Shown: one piece after another, positions 36,474 to 45,229 of the stretch
Position numbering within the stretch: the first letter of the stretch is position 1
How the letters are laid out: each line of letters begins with the position of its first letter
Source of the DNA: UBA5078 sp051252515
GTDB taxonomy: Bacteria > Pseudomonadota > Gammaproteobacteria > Pseudomonadales > Pseudohongiellaceae
Length of the DNA: 64,000 bases
Reading direction: 5' to 3'
Assembly: GCA_051252515.1 (NCBI GenBank)
Contig: JBPOFS010000002.1
Location: 62,001 to 126,000 of the forward strand
Translations under genes and position numbers: made by a program
The notes under the pieces: generated by a model
The model's input: the letters and a program-made list of their open reading frames with translations, nothing else
Databases searched by the model: none
Told to the model about the DNA's origin: nothing

Positions 36474-37394
36474 GTGAACCCCATCAACCCACTTTTACAA
36501 AGTAGTCGCGCTTGGTTTTACGCACGCTTTCCAAAAGTATCACAACGCCTTCCAGGTTTTATTCAATTACTGCGTATCGACAAACCAATCGGCACGCTTT
36601 TATTGCTATGGCCTACTTTAGGGGCTTTGTGGATTTCAGCCCAGGGCGTTCCCGATTTAAAACTATTAGTTATTTTTTGTTTAGGCACTTGGTTGATGAG
36701 ATCAGCAGGGTGTGCAATTAATGACTATGCCGATGCCAATATCGACGGCGACGTCTTGCGCACAGAACAACGCCCTATCATTACGGGAAAAGTCACACGC
36801 AAAGAAGCCCTTCTCACCTTTATCGTTTTAAGCCTGCTCGGGTTTGTCCTACTCTTGTTTACCAACACGTTGACGATACAGGCTTCGTTCTTTGCGGTGG
36901 CGGTAGCGGCGCTATACCCCTTCATGAAACGATTTAGTCATCTACCCCAATTGGTGTTAGGCATTGCCTTTTCGTGTGGAATTCTTATGGCCTTTACGGC
37001 CACACAGGCAACACTGCCCGCTCAAGCATGGCTTTTATTTGTAGCCAATTGCCTGTGGACGGTTGCTTACGACACTCAGTATGCGATGGTTGATCGTGAA
37101 TACGATCTTAAAATTGGCGTCAAATCTACAGCGATTCTTTTCGGCGATGCAGATAGAGTCATTATTGCCATGCTGCAAGGCATGTTTGTATTGGCGTTGC
37201 TCTTGTCTGCCGCCCAGTTTAATTTGGGCGTGTTCTTTTACTTAGGCGTTGCCGCAGCGGTCGCATTATTTTACAAGCAATGGCAGCTTACAAAAACTCG
37301 CAGCCCCGAAGGTTGTTTTAAGGCCTTTCTAAACAACCATCGTGTTGGGGCCGCCGTTTTTGCTGGCATATTTTTACACTATCTTTTTAACTAA
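36474..37394 (+). CDS. ubiA: 4-hydroxybenzoate octaprenyltransferase UbiA
   Basis: Inner-membrane prenyltransferase of ubiquinone synthesis. The 306-aa polytopic protein has the two Asp-rich, magnesium-binding motifs, NDYADANIDGD and the later DTQYAMVDREYD. The start is a GTG 7 bp after the preceding gene, with no strong ribosome-binding site. ubiC, its usual neighbour, is not here. The end overlaps the convergent gcdH stop by 8 bp. Confidence 0.95.
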   Translation: MNPINPLLQSSRAWFYARFPKVSQRLPGFIQLLRIDKPIGTLLLLWPTLGALWISAQGVPDLKLLVIFCLGTWLMRSAGCAINDYADANIDGDVLRTEQRPIITGKVTRKEALLTFIVLSLLGFVLLLFTNTLTIQASFFAVAVAALYPFMKRFSHLPQLVLGIAFSCGILMAFTATQATLPAQAWLLFVANCLWTVAYDTQYAMVDREYDLKIGVKSTAILFGDADRVIIAMLQGMFVLALLLSAAQFNLGVFFYLGVAAAVALFYKQWQLTKTRSPEGCFKAFLNNHRVGAAVFAGIFLHYLFN

Positions 37395-38574
37395 ACGCTT
37401 GAATCCCTGTTTGCGCACGCCCAAGAATTAACGCGTGTATGTCTTGAGTCCCCTCATAAGTATTAACCACTTCCAAGTTCTGCAAATGACGCATTACTGG
37501 GAACTCATCGGAAATACCATTCCCCCCCAACATGTCTCTCGCCTCGCGCGCCGTGTCTAATGCTTTTAGACAAGAGTTACGTTTGAGCAAGGAGATCAGC
37601 GGTGGAGACAATTTGTTTTCGTCGCGCAAACGAGAACCTTGCAAACACCCAAGCAGACCAATCGAAATATCGGTTTGCATAATCGCCAGTTTTTTCTGAA
37701 TGATCTGATTAGCGGCCAAAGGACGATTGAACTGCTTGCGATCCAAGGTGTATTGCAGCGCTGTTTTCCAGCATGTCTCGGCGGCACCTAATGCCCCCCA
37801 AGCAATTCCTAATCGTGCAGAGTTCAAACAACTGAACGGACCCTTTAATCCTTGCACATGAGGCAAGATGTTCTCTTCCGGGACAAAGACATTATCCATG
37901 ACGATCTCACCGGTAATCGATGCGCGCAATGCTAGCTTGCCTTCGATTTTTGGAGCCGACAGCCCTTTCATGCCTTTATCGAGAATAAAGCCACGGATGA
38001 TGCCCTGATCATCTTTCGCCCACACCACAAACACATCAGCGATGGGTGAATTACTGATCCAGTTTTTAGCTCCCGTCATGCTATAGCCACCCTCGACTGT
38101 GCGCGCACGGGTCACCATACCACCGGGGTCAGAACCATGATCTGGCTCCGTCAAACCAAAACAGCCAATCCACTCGCCGGTGGCTAGCTTAGGCAGGTAT
38201 TTTTCCTTCTGAGCTTCTGAGCCGAAACTATAGATAGGGTGCATCACTAAGCTCGACTGAACGCTCATCATCGAGCGATAGCCCGAATCCACAGCCTCGA
38301 CCTCACGCGCTGCCAAGCCATAGCACACATAGTTCACACCAGCGCAGCCATAGCCCTCGATTGTGGAGCCGAGGAGGCCAAGTGCGCCCATCTCTCTGAA
38401 TATCTCAGGGTCGGTGTATTCACGACGATAAGCGTCACGCACCCTGGGTAGGAGTTTCTCTTGAGCGTATTGGTGCGCCGTGTCACGCACGAGACGCTCT
38501 TCCTCTGTCAACATTTCGTTCATGAGGAACGGGTCCTGCCAACTAAATTTGGCAGCATCTGAACTTGCAGACAT
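37387..38574 (-). CDS. gcdH: Glutaryl-CoA dehydrogenase
   Basis: FAD acyl-CoA dehydrogenase that oxidises and decarboxylates glutaryl-CoA to crotonyl-CoA in lysine and tryptophan breakdown. The 395-aa protein opens with WQDPFLMNEMLTEEE, has GCFGLTEPDHGSDPGGM, and the catalytic Glu lies in NTYEGTQDIHALILGRAQTG, which separates GCDH from other ACADs. No LysR regulator or CoA transferase adjoins it. Confidence 0.93.
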   Translation of the reverse strand: MSASSDAAKFSWQDPFLMNEMLTEEERLVRDTAHQYAQEKLLPRVRDAYRREYTDPEIFREMGALGLLGSTIEGYGCAGVNYVCYGLAAREVEAVDSGYRSMMSVQSSLVMHPIYSFGSEAQKEKYLPKLATGEWIGCFGLTEPDHGSDPGGMVTRARTVEGGYSMTGAKNWISNSPIADVFVVWAKDDQGIIRGFILDKGMKGLSAPKIEGKLALRASITGEIVMDNVFVPEENILPHVQGLKGPFSCLNSARLGIAWGALGAAETCWKTALQYTLDRKQFNRPLAANQIIQKKLAIMQTDISIGLLGCLQGSRLRDENKLSPPLISLLKRNSCLKALDTAREARDMLGGNGISDEFPVMRHLQNLEVVNTYEGTQDIHALILGRAQTGIQAFS

Positions 38575-38722
38575 AAGGAACTCCTTGGTTTTTTACTGTT
38601 TAGGCCTAGAACGTGGCATAGAGCGATCGTTCAGGATACCTTGGTATATTATCAATAAGCCATGATTTTAAAAAGAAGCCATTCGCACAGCATCTAGGCA
38701 ACAAGGTTGATTTGAGGGTGTA

Positions 38723-38746
38723 CTGGTTATTTATTCAGGCTAGAAT
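38723..38746 (+). promoter_or_regulatory. Possible SOS box and -10 element of uvrD
   Basis: CTGG-N8-TCAG with an AT-rich centre matches the CTGT-N8-ACAG LexA consensus at six of eight positions. TAGAAT follows at 38741-38746, only 8 bp before the ATG, so the leader would be nearly absent. Confidence 0.45.
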
Positions 38747-38754
38747 AGCGCGCC

Positions 38755-40947
38755 ATGGACGTATCACATCTACTCGACTCATTGAATGAACCGCAACGAC
38801 AAGCCGTCGCCGCACCCGCTAACAACCTCTTAGTGCTAGCAGGCGCTGGCAGCGGGAAAACCCGCGTGCTCGTGCACCGCATCGCTTGGCTGATGCAGAT
38901 CGAATCGGTCTCACCTTTTAGCATTCTCGCCGTAACCTTTACCAATAAGGCCGCGCGTGAAATGCGTCATCGCATCGAATCCTTACTCGAACAGCCCATT
39001 GGTGGCATGTGGGTAGGCACCTTTCATGGACTAGCACACCGCCTTCTGCGCACCCATTGGCGCGAAGCTAATTTGCCAGAGAACTTCCATATCCTCGATA
39101 GCGATGATCAACTGCGTCTAATTAAACGCCTGTGCAAGACTCTCAGCCTAGACGAAGAGCGTTGGCCCCCTAGACAATGCCAGTGGTATATCAACTCGCA
39201 AAAGGACGAAGGTCTGCGCTCGCACAATATCGAGCACTTTGGCGATGAGTACACTCGCAATATGGTTGCCCTATACAGCGCCTATGAAGAGGCCTGTAAC
39301 AGAGGCGGCATGGTGGATTTTGGCGAAATTTTATTACGGGCTCATGAGCTTTGGCTCAACAACCCGCAAATTCTCGCGCATTACCAAAGCCGTTTTGCCC
39401 ACATACTTGTGGACGAGTTCCAAGACACCAATACCGTGCAGTATGCATGGCTACGAGTATTGGCCGGCCCCAATAATCACTTGATGGTAGTGGGTGACGA
39501 TGACCAATCAATTTATGGTTGGCGCGGCGCCAAAATCGAAAACATTCAACTCTTCAATGAAGATTTCCCCGGCGCCCAAATGGTAAAGCTGGAGCAGAAC
39601 TATCGCTCTACCTCGACTATTTTGAAAGCCGCCAATAAGTTGATTTCCAATAATCAAGGCCGCCTTGGCAAAGAGCTTTGGACTGACGATGGCGAAGGCG
39701 AACTGATCTCCTTGTACGAGGCATTCAACGAACAAGATGAAGCACGCTTTATCGTCGAGCGTCTAAGCAACTGGTTACAGACGGGCAATCGTCTACAAGA
39801 TGCCGCCATCCTCTATCGCTCTAATGCACAGTCTCGTGAACTCGAAGACGCCTTGTTACGAGTCGGCATGGGTTATCGAATCTATGGCGGACACCGTTTC
39901 TATGAACGCCTAGAGATTAAGAATGCACTTTCGTATCTGCGTCTTCTCGTTAACCGTCACGATGACACCGCTGTTGAGCGCATTATCAATGTGCCAACCC
40001 GTGGCATTGGTGGTCAAACCTTAGAAATTTTACGCACCGTTGCGCGCACCGAAGATCTATCGCTATGGGCAGCTGCACAGAAATGTCTTTCCCACGGCTT
40101 GATGGCATCGCGCGCAGCCACGGCAGTGGCACGTTTCATTGAGCTTATCGACAGCTTCGATGAAGAATGTGCATCACTTGCGTTGGCGAAAAAAGTAGAA
40201 CACATCGTGACTCATAGTGGATTAATCCCCCACCATGAAAAAGAGGGTGGCGAGAAAGCCGCCGCACGTATCGAAAACTTACAAGAACTTGTAAACGCCG
40301 CCGGTAGTTTTGATGAACTAGACCCAGACGCCGAAGCGATGGATATTGAGTCACGCGAGTTCCTTGCCGCCTTCCTTGATAAAGCCTCCTTAGATGCCGG
40401 CGATGCCCAGGCCAGCGAATCAGAAGATGCCGTGCAATTAATGACCTTGCATTCTGCTAAAGGGCTTGAGTTTAAGCTCGTGTTTCTCGCAGGCATGGAA
40501 GAAGGTCTATTCCCGCATAAGATGTCTATGGATGGGATAGCCGGCTTAGAGGAAGAGCGCAGACTTTGCTATGTAGGCATTACGCGCGCCATGACTAAGT
40601 TGTATTTTACTCATGCGGAATCACGTCGTTTGCATGGTGAGGTGAATATCACACGTCCGTCGCGATTTATTCGTGAAGTACCGTCCGAACTTATTGAGCA
40701 TGTCAGAATAAAATCTTCGATCTCTCGCCCTAGCGCTTTCTATGGCCGACCTGCCAGTAACCTGGTACAAGAAGATATTCCCGATTCAGGTATCGCATTG
40801 GGCTCACGCGTAAGACATGGCAAGTTCGGAGAAGGTGTCGTACTCAATTGTGAGGGTCATGGCGCTAATGCGCGCGTACAAGTCAATTTCCAGGACAGTG
40901 GCAGCAAGTGGTTAGTGCTATCCTACGCAAAATTGGAAGTGGTCTAA
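38755..40947 (+). CDS. uvrD: DNA helicase II UvrD
   Basis: Superfamily 1 helicase for mismatch and nucleotide excision repair. The 730-aa protein has LAGAGSGKTRVL, FTNKAAREM, DDDQSIYGWRGA and a C-terminal Tudor-like tail (RHGKFGEGVVL), which fits UvrD better than Rep. There is no Shine-Dalgarno before ATG 38755; a possible SOS box and -10 lie immediately upstream. Confidence 0.95.
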   Translation: MDVSHLLDSLNEPQRQAVAAPANNLLVLAGAGSGKTRVLVHRIAWLMQIESVSPFSILAVTFTNKAAREMRHRIESLLEQPIGGMWVGTFHGLAHRLLRTHWREANLPENFHILDSDDQLRLIKRLCKTLSLDEERWPPRQCQWYINSQKDEGLRSHNIEHFGDEYTRNMVALYSAYEEACNRGGMVDFGEILLRAHELWLNNPQILAHYQSRFAHILVDEFQDTNTVQYAWLRVLAGPNNHLMVVGDDDQSIYGWRGAKIENIQLFNEDFPGAQMVKLEQNYRSTSTILKAANKLISNNQGRLGKELWTDDGEGELISLYEAFNEQDEARFIVERLSNWLQTGNRLQDAAILYRSNAQSRELEDALLRVGMGYRIYGGHRFYERLEIKNALSYLRLLVNRHDDTAVERIINVPTRGIGGQTLEILRTVARTEDLSLWAAAQKCLSHGLMASRAATAVARFIELIDSFDEECASLALAKKVEHIVTHSGLIPHHEKEGGEKAAARIENLQELVNAAGSFDELDPDAEAMDIESREFLAAFLDKASLDAGDAQASESEDAVQLMTLHSAKGLEFKLVFLAGMEEGLFPHKMSMDGIAGLEEERRLCYVGITRAMTKLYFTHAESRRLHGEVNITRPSRFIREVPSELIEHVRIKSSISRPSAFYGRPASNLVQEDIPDSGIALGSRVRHGKFGEGVVLNCEGHGANARVQVNFQDSGSKWLVLSYAKLEVV

Positions 40948-40975
40948 TCGCTACTCACTGGGCAAGGATTCTAAC

Positions 40976-41389
40976 GTGTTAGAGATCTCTTCAACTGTTT
41001 CCATCCCTGATGAGGAGATCGAACTCACCGCAATTCGTGCGCAGGGCGCTGGCGGCCAGAACGTTAACAAAGTGTCCTCTGCCATTCATTTACGTTTCGA
41101 TATTCACGCCTCATCTTTGCCAGAATTTTATAAGCAAAGTTTGCTGAATGCTCGCGATTCACGAATCACGAAAGAAGGCGTACTGATCATTAAGGGACAG
41201 AAGTTTCGGACCCAAGAGAAGAATCGCGCCGACGCCCTGAGTCGTTTGCAAGAACTAATACGCAAAGTCTCTGTCATCCAGAAATCTCGTAGGCCCACAA
41301 AACCAACGAAATCCTCACAGCGCAAACGCGTAGAAGGAAAAGTGAAACGCGGCCGTGTCAAAGCCCTACGAAACTCAATAGACGATTAA
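40976..41389 (+). CDS. arfB: Alternative ribosome-rescue factor ArfB
   Basis: Peptidyl-tRNA hydrolase that frees ribosomes stalled on non-stop mRNA. The 137-aa protein has the catalytic GGQ in QGAGGQNVNKVS and a Lys/Arg-rich C-terminal tail (about 100-133) that inserts into the mRNA channel. The start is GTG with AAGGA upstream. It is 28 bp from uvrD and probably read with it. Confidence 0.94.
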   Translation: MLEISSTVSIPDEEIELTAIRAQGAGGQNVNKVSSAIHLRFDIHASSLPEFYKQSLLNARDSRITKEGVLIIKGQKFRTQEKNRADALSRLQELIRKVSVIQKSRRPTKPTKSSQRKRVEGKVKRGRVKALRNSIDD

Positions 41390-41400
41390 AGCATTACTGT

Positions 41401-41826
41401 TTAATCAGTGTTTTCATTAGGCAGCTCGATGCGTCGAGTGCGACCGTTCTCATCGATAGCCACAAACACAAACTGCCCTTCGGCCACTTTTCGCAAACCA
41501 TGCTGAGTAATAGAGTTAGAAATCCACACCTCGATATTGATAAGCATTGAACTGCGCCCGATATCTACAATGTCGGCATAACAACTCACGATAGAGCCAA
41601 CGCTAACCGGATATAGAAACGAGACATTCTTAATCGCGACGGTGGCACTTCTACCATGAGTGACCTGCTTCGTAGATATCCCCGCGGCCAAGTCCATTTG
41701 CGACACCAGCCAACCACCGAATATATCGCCATTAGCATTGGTGTCTTTGGGCATTGCGAGCGTTTGTAAGGCTAGCTCTCCGATCGGTTTAGGAGCGGGG
41801 TCTGCATCTTGATTTCGTAATGCCAT
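41401..41826 (-). CDS. Hotdog-fold acyl-CoA thioesterase (YciA-like)
   Basis: A 141-aa single hotdog domain with MPKDTNANGDIFGGWLVSQMD, the YciA/BFIT signature containing the catalytic Asn-Asp region, and a C-terminal FVAIDENGR. It hydrolyses acyl-CoAs; the chain-length preference cannot be read. ATG 41826 has GGAAG upstream, so the in-frame extension to 41847 is not used. Confidence 0.88.
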   Translation of the reverse strand: MALRNQDADPAPKPIGELALQTLAMPKDTNANGDIFGGWLVSQMDLAAGISTKQVTHGRSATVAIKNVSFLYPVSVGSIVSCYADIVDIGRSSMLINIEVWISNSITQHGLRKVAEGQFVFVAIDENGRTRRIELPNENTD

Positions 41827-41890
41827 TTCGAACTTCCTTATGCACATTAAACAAGTTTAGTGGTCCCTAGGTTAGCACAGCTGAATCCGC

Positions 41891-42256
41891 TCAATACATC
41901 ATTCGCCATACGCTGCCTAATTGCCAACTACCGAGGATCAAAAAGGCACTAGAAATCGCAAACAGTGCTAGAAACCCGTAGTAGATCCCTCGGGTGCACG
42001 CAATTTTACAGCGCTCCCACCACCCGGCAGTAGTCATGGCTTTAGAGGGCACATGAAAGAACAAAGTAATGAAGGAGCGCGCCATGACAGCCCAAGTGAA
42101 GAGAATGAACGCTGGGATTAGATAGCGGTCATCCGATTGATTAGCAGAGGACAGGAGCACATACACACCCGCCCCTAGGCTGAGCACGGCTAAAATCAAC
42201 AGATAGGGCTTCAAGCCTTGTAAGCCAATCGCGATGCGATTTAGTCTTTCGAGCAT
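41891..42256 (-). CDS. Uncharacterised small inner-membrane protein
   Basis: A 121-aa protein with three or four hydrophobic helices (about 17-38, 47-65, 89-113). I do not recognise a family with known function. ATG 42256 has GAGGAAG 4 bp upstream and is preferred; an in-frame GTG at 42286 would add ten residues. Its neighbours share no obvious pathway. Confidence 0.6.
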   Translation of the reverse strand: MLERLNRIAIGLQGLKPYLLILAVLSLGAGVYVLLSSANQSDDRYLIPAFILFTWAVMARSFITLFFHVPSKAMTTAGWWERCKIACTRGIYYGFLALFAISSAFLILGSWQLGSVWRMMY

Positions 42257-42336
42257 TTCTTCCTCATTGGAGTTTAGCCTTGCCACCCTAAAGCAGGGTA
42301 AAATGAACGTCTTTCACCACCAATTTGGGCCGACAT

Positions 42337-42903
42337 ATGAACATTCTTCCTCCTGATAAGCCTGCAGCGAACCAGGACGATGCTATAGAGACAGCACTGC
42401 AAATACCGATCATTGCAGGTTATCGTCCCGATGGCGAAGCCATTGTCGAGAAAGTGACAGTCACTGAAGTCCAAGAACCCGATAGCGCGGCGCACAATAC
42501 CTCTACAAGCAAACAATACCGACTACTAGCTTCACCAGCCTTTGTGCGTGGGCTAGCCTCTGGTGACCGTATTCGCTTTCCTAGTGACAACAAACAAGGC
42601 TACGAACTAGTAAAGCGCAGCGGTAATCTATGCATTAAGGTGATGCGTAAGGATAGCATAGACGTTGTTTTACAAACTCTAACCCCAGAAATGGAGCTGT
42701 TGGACGGTGTTTTAGATGTGGAAACCCCACGCTTACTCGTCTATAGCATTCATGTTTCGATTGGCTTTCAGGCAATCGAACAACTCTTGGATAGAATTAG
42801 CGGACAGTTCATGGGCACGCTTTGGGTCTATGGTAATGTCTATGACCCGAAAGATGGCGTGAGCCCTTTGGATTGGTGGCAGGAATTTCTTGCCCCAGTA
42901 TAA
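42337..42903 (+). CDS. Uncharacterised soluble protein, DUF4265-like
   Basis: A 188-aa protein without a signal peptide or membrane segment. The middle part (QYRLLASPAFVRGLASGDRI) and the Trp-containing C-terminus resemble DUF4265 proteins, but this is weak. ATG 42337 is chosen over TTG 42325; neither has a strong ribosome-binding site. It runs head-to-head with the small membrane protein and is followed by yaaA after 31 bp. Confidence 0.6.
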   Translation: MNILPPDKPAANQDDAIETALQIPIIAGYRPDGEAIVEKVTVTEVQEPDSAAHNTSTSKQYRLLASPAFVRGLASGDRIRFPSDNKQGYELVKRSGNLCIKVMRKDSIDVVLQTLTPEMELLDGVLDVETPRLLVYSIHVSIGFQAIEQLLDRISGQFMGTLWVYGNVYDPKDGVSPLDWWQEFLAPV

Positions 42904-42934
42904 GTATTTGTCATTCCACTGATTGAGGCTATAC

Positions 42935-43708
42935 ATGTTAGTAGTGATCTCCCCTGCTAAATCACTCGACTACGAAACTCCCTTTAAGATTCGTAAGTTT
43001 ACACAAGCCGAGTTTCTAGAAGACTCTACACAATTGATCGAACAGTTACGGGAGTTCTCGCCTGCGCAGGTGTCGAGCCTGATGTCGATAAGCCCTGCAC
43101 TTGGCTCGTTGAACCATGATCGCTTCAATAGCTGGTCTCTTCCCTTCGACACTAATAACGCTCGCCAAGCATTGTTTGCATTCAAGGGCGATGTCTATAT
43201 CGGTTTAGACGCCTATGCACTAACAAGTGATGACATCCGTTTTGCTCAAGAACATTTACGAATCCTGTCTGGGCTATACGGTTTATTGCGCCCTCTCGAT
43301 TTGATGCAAGCCTATCGCTTAGAGATGGGAACCAGTTTGAAGAATGCGAAAGGCAATTCTCTGTATGACTTCTGGGGCGAAAAAATCACACAAGCGATAA
43401 ATGCACAGCTTTCGACTCAAAAACATCCTGTATTAATCAATCTTGCCTCCAACGAGTACTTTAGATCGGTTAAAACAAAACAATTGGACGCTGATGTGAT
43501 TAGCCCCGTATTTAAAGATTATAAAAACGGCCAGTACAAGATCATCAGCTTTTTTGCGAAAAAAGCGCGCGGATTAATGAGTGCTTACATCATTAAAAAT
43601 CGCCTCGAACATGCAGAGGATATTTTGAAGTTTGACAGCGATGGTTATCGTTATAGCGCAGAAGACTCCAAGCCTAATGCTCCTGTGTTTTTACGCAAGG
43701 CGGTATAG
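42935..43708 (+). CDS. yaaA: Peroxide stress protein YaaA
   Basis: A 257-aa member of the DUF328/UPF0246 family beginning MLVVISPAKSLDY. In E. coli the homologue lowers unincorporated iron under hydrogen peroxide stress and binds DNA. LYGLLRPLDLMQAYRLEMGT and NLASNEYF are conserved family segments. The ATG at 42935 has GAGG upstream. Three bp separate it from the next gene, so they are probably co-transcribed. Confidence 0.93.
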   Translation: MLVVISPAKSLDYETPFKIRKFTQAEFLEDSTQLIEQLREFSPAQVSSLMSISPALGSLNHDRFNSWSLPFDTNNARQALFAFKGDVYIGLDAYALTSDDIRFAQEHLRILSGLYGLLRPLDLMQAYRLEMGTSLKNAKGNSLYDFWGEKITQAINAQLSTQKHPVLINLASNEYFRSVKTKQLDADVISPVFKDYKNGQYKIISFFAKKARGLMSAYIIKNRLEHAEDILKFDSDGYRYSAEDSKPNAPVFLRKAV

Positions 43709-43711
43709 GCG

Positions 43712-44311
43712 ATGACACTCCCTATCAGCCAAGCTTGCGAGAACAACAAGAATTTTATTTTGGAAATTCTGACACGGCATTTTAAAGATACTGGCAATGT
43801 GCTTGAGATCGCAGGGGGAACAGGTCAGCACGCAGAGTTTTTCGCTGAGCACCTTCACCACCTGCATTGGCAAAGCACGGATATCCCCAGCAATGTTGAA
43901 AACTTAAACCAACGTTTGGCCTTAGCGAAAATATCCAACCTTCCCTTAGCGCTTGAATTCGACGTAACCCAACGCAGTTTCGACCACGACGTCGTTGATT
44001 ATATGTTCTCCGCCAACAGCCTGCATATCATGCCTGCCAGCGCCGTCACACATTTCTTTCGACATATAAAATCGCTACTTAGAATCAACGGCCTTTTGTG
44101 TGTCTATGGCCCCTTTAAGTACGACGGTGAATTTACAAGCCCTAGTAATGCCAATTTTGATATATGGCTTAAAGGCAATAATCCCCTTAGCGGTATTCGT
44201 GACTTTGAAGCAGTCAATGCATTGGCAAGTGCTGCTGGATTAAAACTTTTAGAAGACAATGCCATGCCAGCCAATAATCAATTACTCGTATGGGAAAAAA
44301 TTAGCGAGTGA
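43712..44311 (+). CDS. DUF938 SAM-dependent methyltransferase
   Basis: A 199-aa class I methyltransferase of the DUF938 family, with EIAGGTGQHAEFFA as the SAM loop and ANSLHIMPASAVTHFF and YGPFKYDGEFTSPSNANFD segments typical of the family. The substrate is unknown. It starts 3 bp after yaaA. Confidence 0.88.
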   Translation: MTLPISQACENNKNFILEILTRHFKDTGNVLEIAGGTGQHAEFFAEHLHHLHWQSTDIPSNVENLNQRLALAKISNLPLALEFDVTQRSFDHDVVDYMFSANSLHIMPASAVTHFFRHIKSLLRINGLLCVYGPFKYDGEFTSPSNANFDIWLKGNNPLSGIRDFEAVNALASAAGLKLLEDNAMPANNQLLVWEKISE

Positions 44312-44391
44312 TTTGTTGCAGGCCATTGTGGAACTGTTGAGCTTAATAGCGGTCAAATGCTACACCTTCTTATTTGACTTGGGCCCTGCGC

Positions 44392-45210
44392 ATGTGGGTG
44401 ATAGAGGATCTCAGTAAAGAAAACGACGATTTCGATAATCACGACAATATTGTGCGATCCAATTATGGGCGTGCACTCGCAGTCAGCGCCCTGCTTCATT
44501 GCATTGTGATTACCTTACTAGTGACGGCTCGAATTGATCCACCGTCCCCCTTACAAAATAAAAACGAAACCGTACGTCTTCGGCTAGTGCCTACTGTTAT
44601 CCCTGCACCCCAAGCGATTAGTGATCTCGATATTGCGACTGCGCCAATCTCCTCTGAAGACCCTGTCGCTGTGGAGCCACCACCAGCCATTGAGGTCGAA
44701 ACAAGTCAGCAAAATCTTGTAGAAGTCCCTGCGAGCATTCCTTCTTTCGATTTCAGCGCCCCTGTTCCTAGGCAAGCAATTGAAGGTCCCGAGGCACTCA
44801 CCACACCGCAGCTTCGCAGTATTGTAGAGAACAACCGCTACGCTCGGGAATCAAACCCCAGTGGCATCGTGTGCACCCCACAGCAGGAGCGCAGCGAGTT
44901 CTTCGATTGCTCAGACAATACAGTTCCCCGCGGCTATGACGCCCCCACGAACCCCACCGTTGAATTTTTCAATCGCGATTCACGTGCGGCAACACTGCGA
45001 GAACAAAGAGTAGCCACAATGCGCCAGATTGCAGGGAGACTAAGCGATACCGGGTTAGACAGCAGTGAGCTTGAGTCGTTTTTGCAAGCAATCGACATTG
45101 ATAGGCAGGACGTAAACACTTCAGGAAATGCCCGTACGCGTAATCTTCGCGATCAAATATTGATGAACGATGCGACCGAGCAATTAAAGAAGCGAGTCCT
45201 CAATCCTTAG
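44392..45210 (+). CDS. TonB-like membrane-anchored periplasmic protein without TonB C-terminal domain
   Basis: A 272-aa protein with one membrane helix (about residues 28-47) containing S32-x-x-x-H36, the Ser-His pair of TonB anchors that couple to ExbB/ExbD. A Pro-rich stretch (about 50-130) follows. The C-terminal part (about 140-272) is helical and charged, with two Cys (C161, C173) that could form a disulfide, and lacks a visible TonB domain. No exbB/exbD genes are in the window. ATG 44392 is used; a TTG at 44374 is possible. Function unknown. Confidence 0.6.
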   Translation: MWVIEDLSKENDDFDNHDNIVRSNYGRALAVSALLHCIVITLLVTARIDPPSPLQNKNETVRLRLVPTVIPAPQAISDLDIATAPISSEDPVAVEPPPAIEVETSQQNLVEVPASIPSFDFSAPVPRQAIEGPEALTTPQLRSIVENNRYARESNPSGIVCTPQQERSEFFDCSDNTVPRGYDAPTNPTVEFFNRDSRAATLREQRVATMRQIAGRLSDTGLDSSELESFLQAIDIDRQDVNTSGNARTRNLRDQILMNDATEQLKKRVLNP

Positions 45211-45229
45211 AAGTCGATCGATGTCTACG

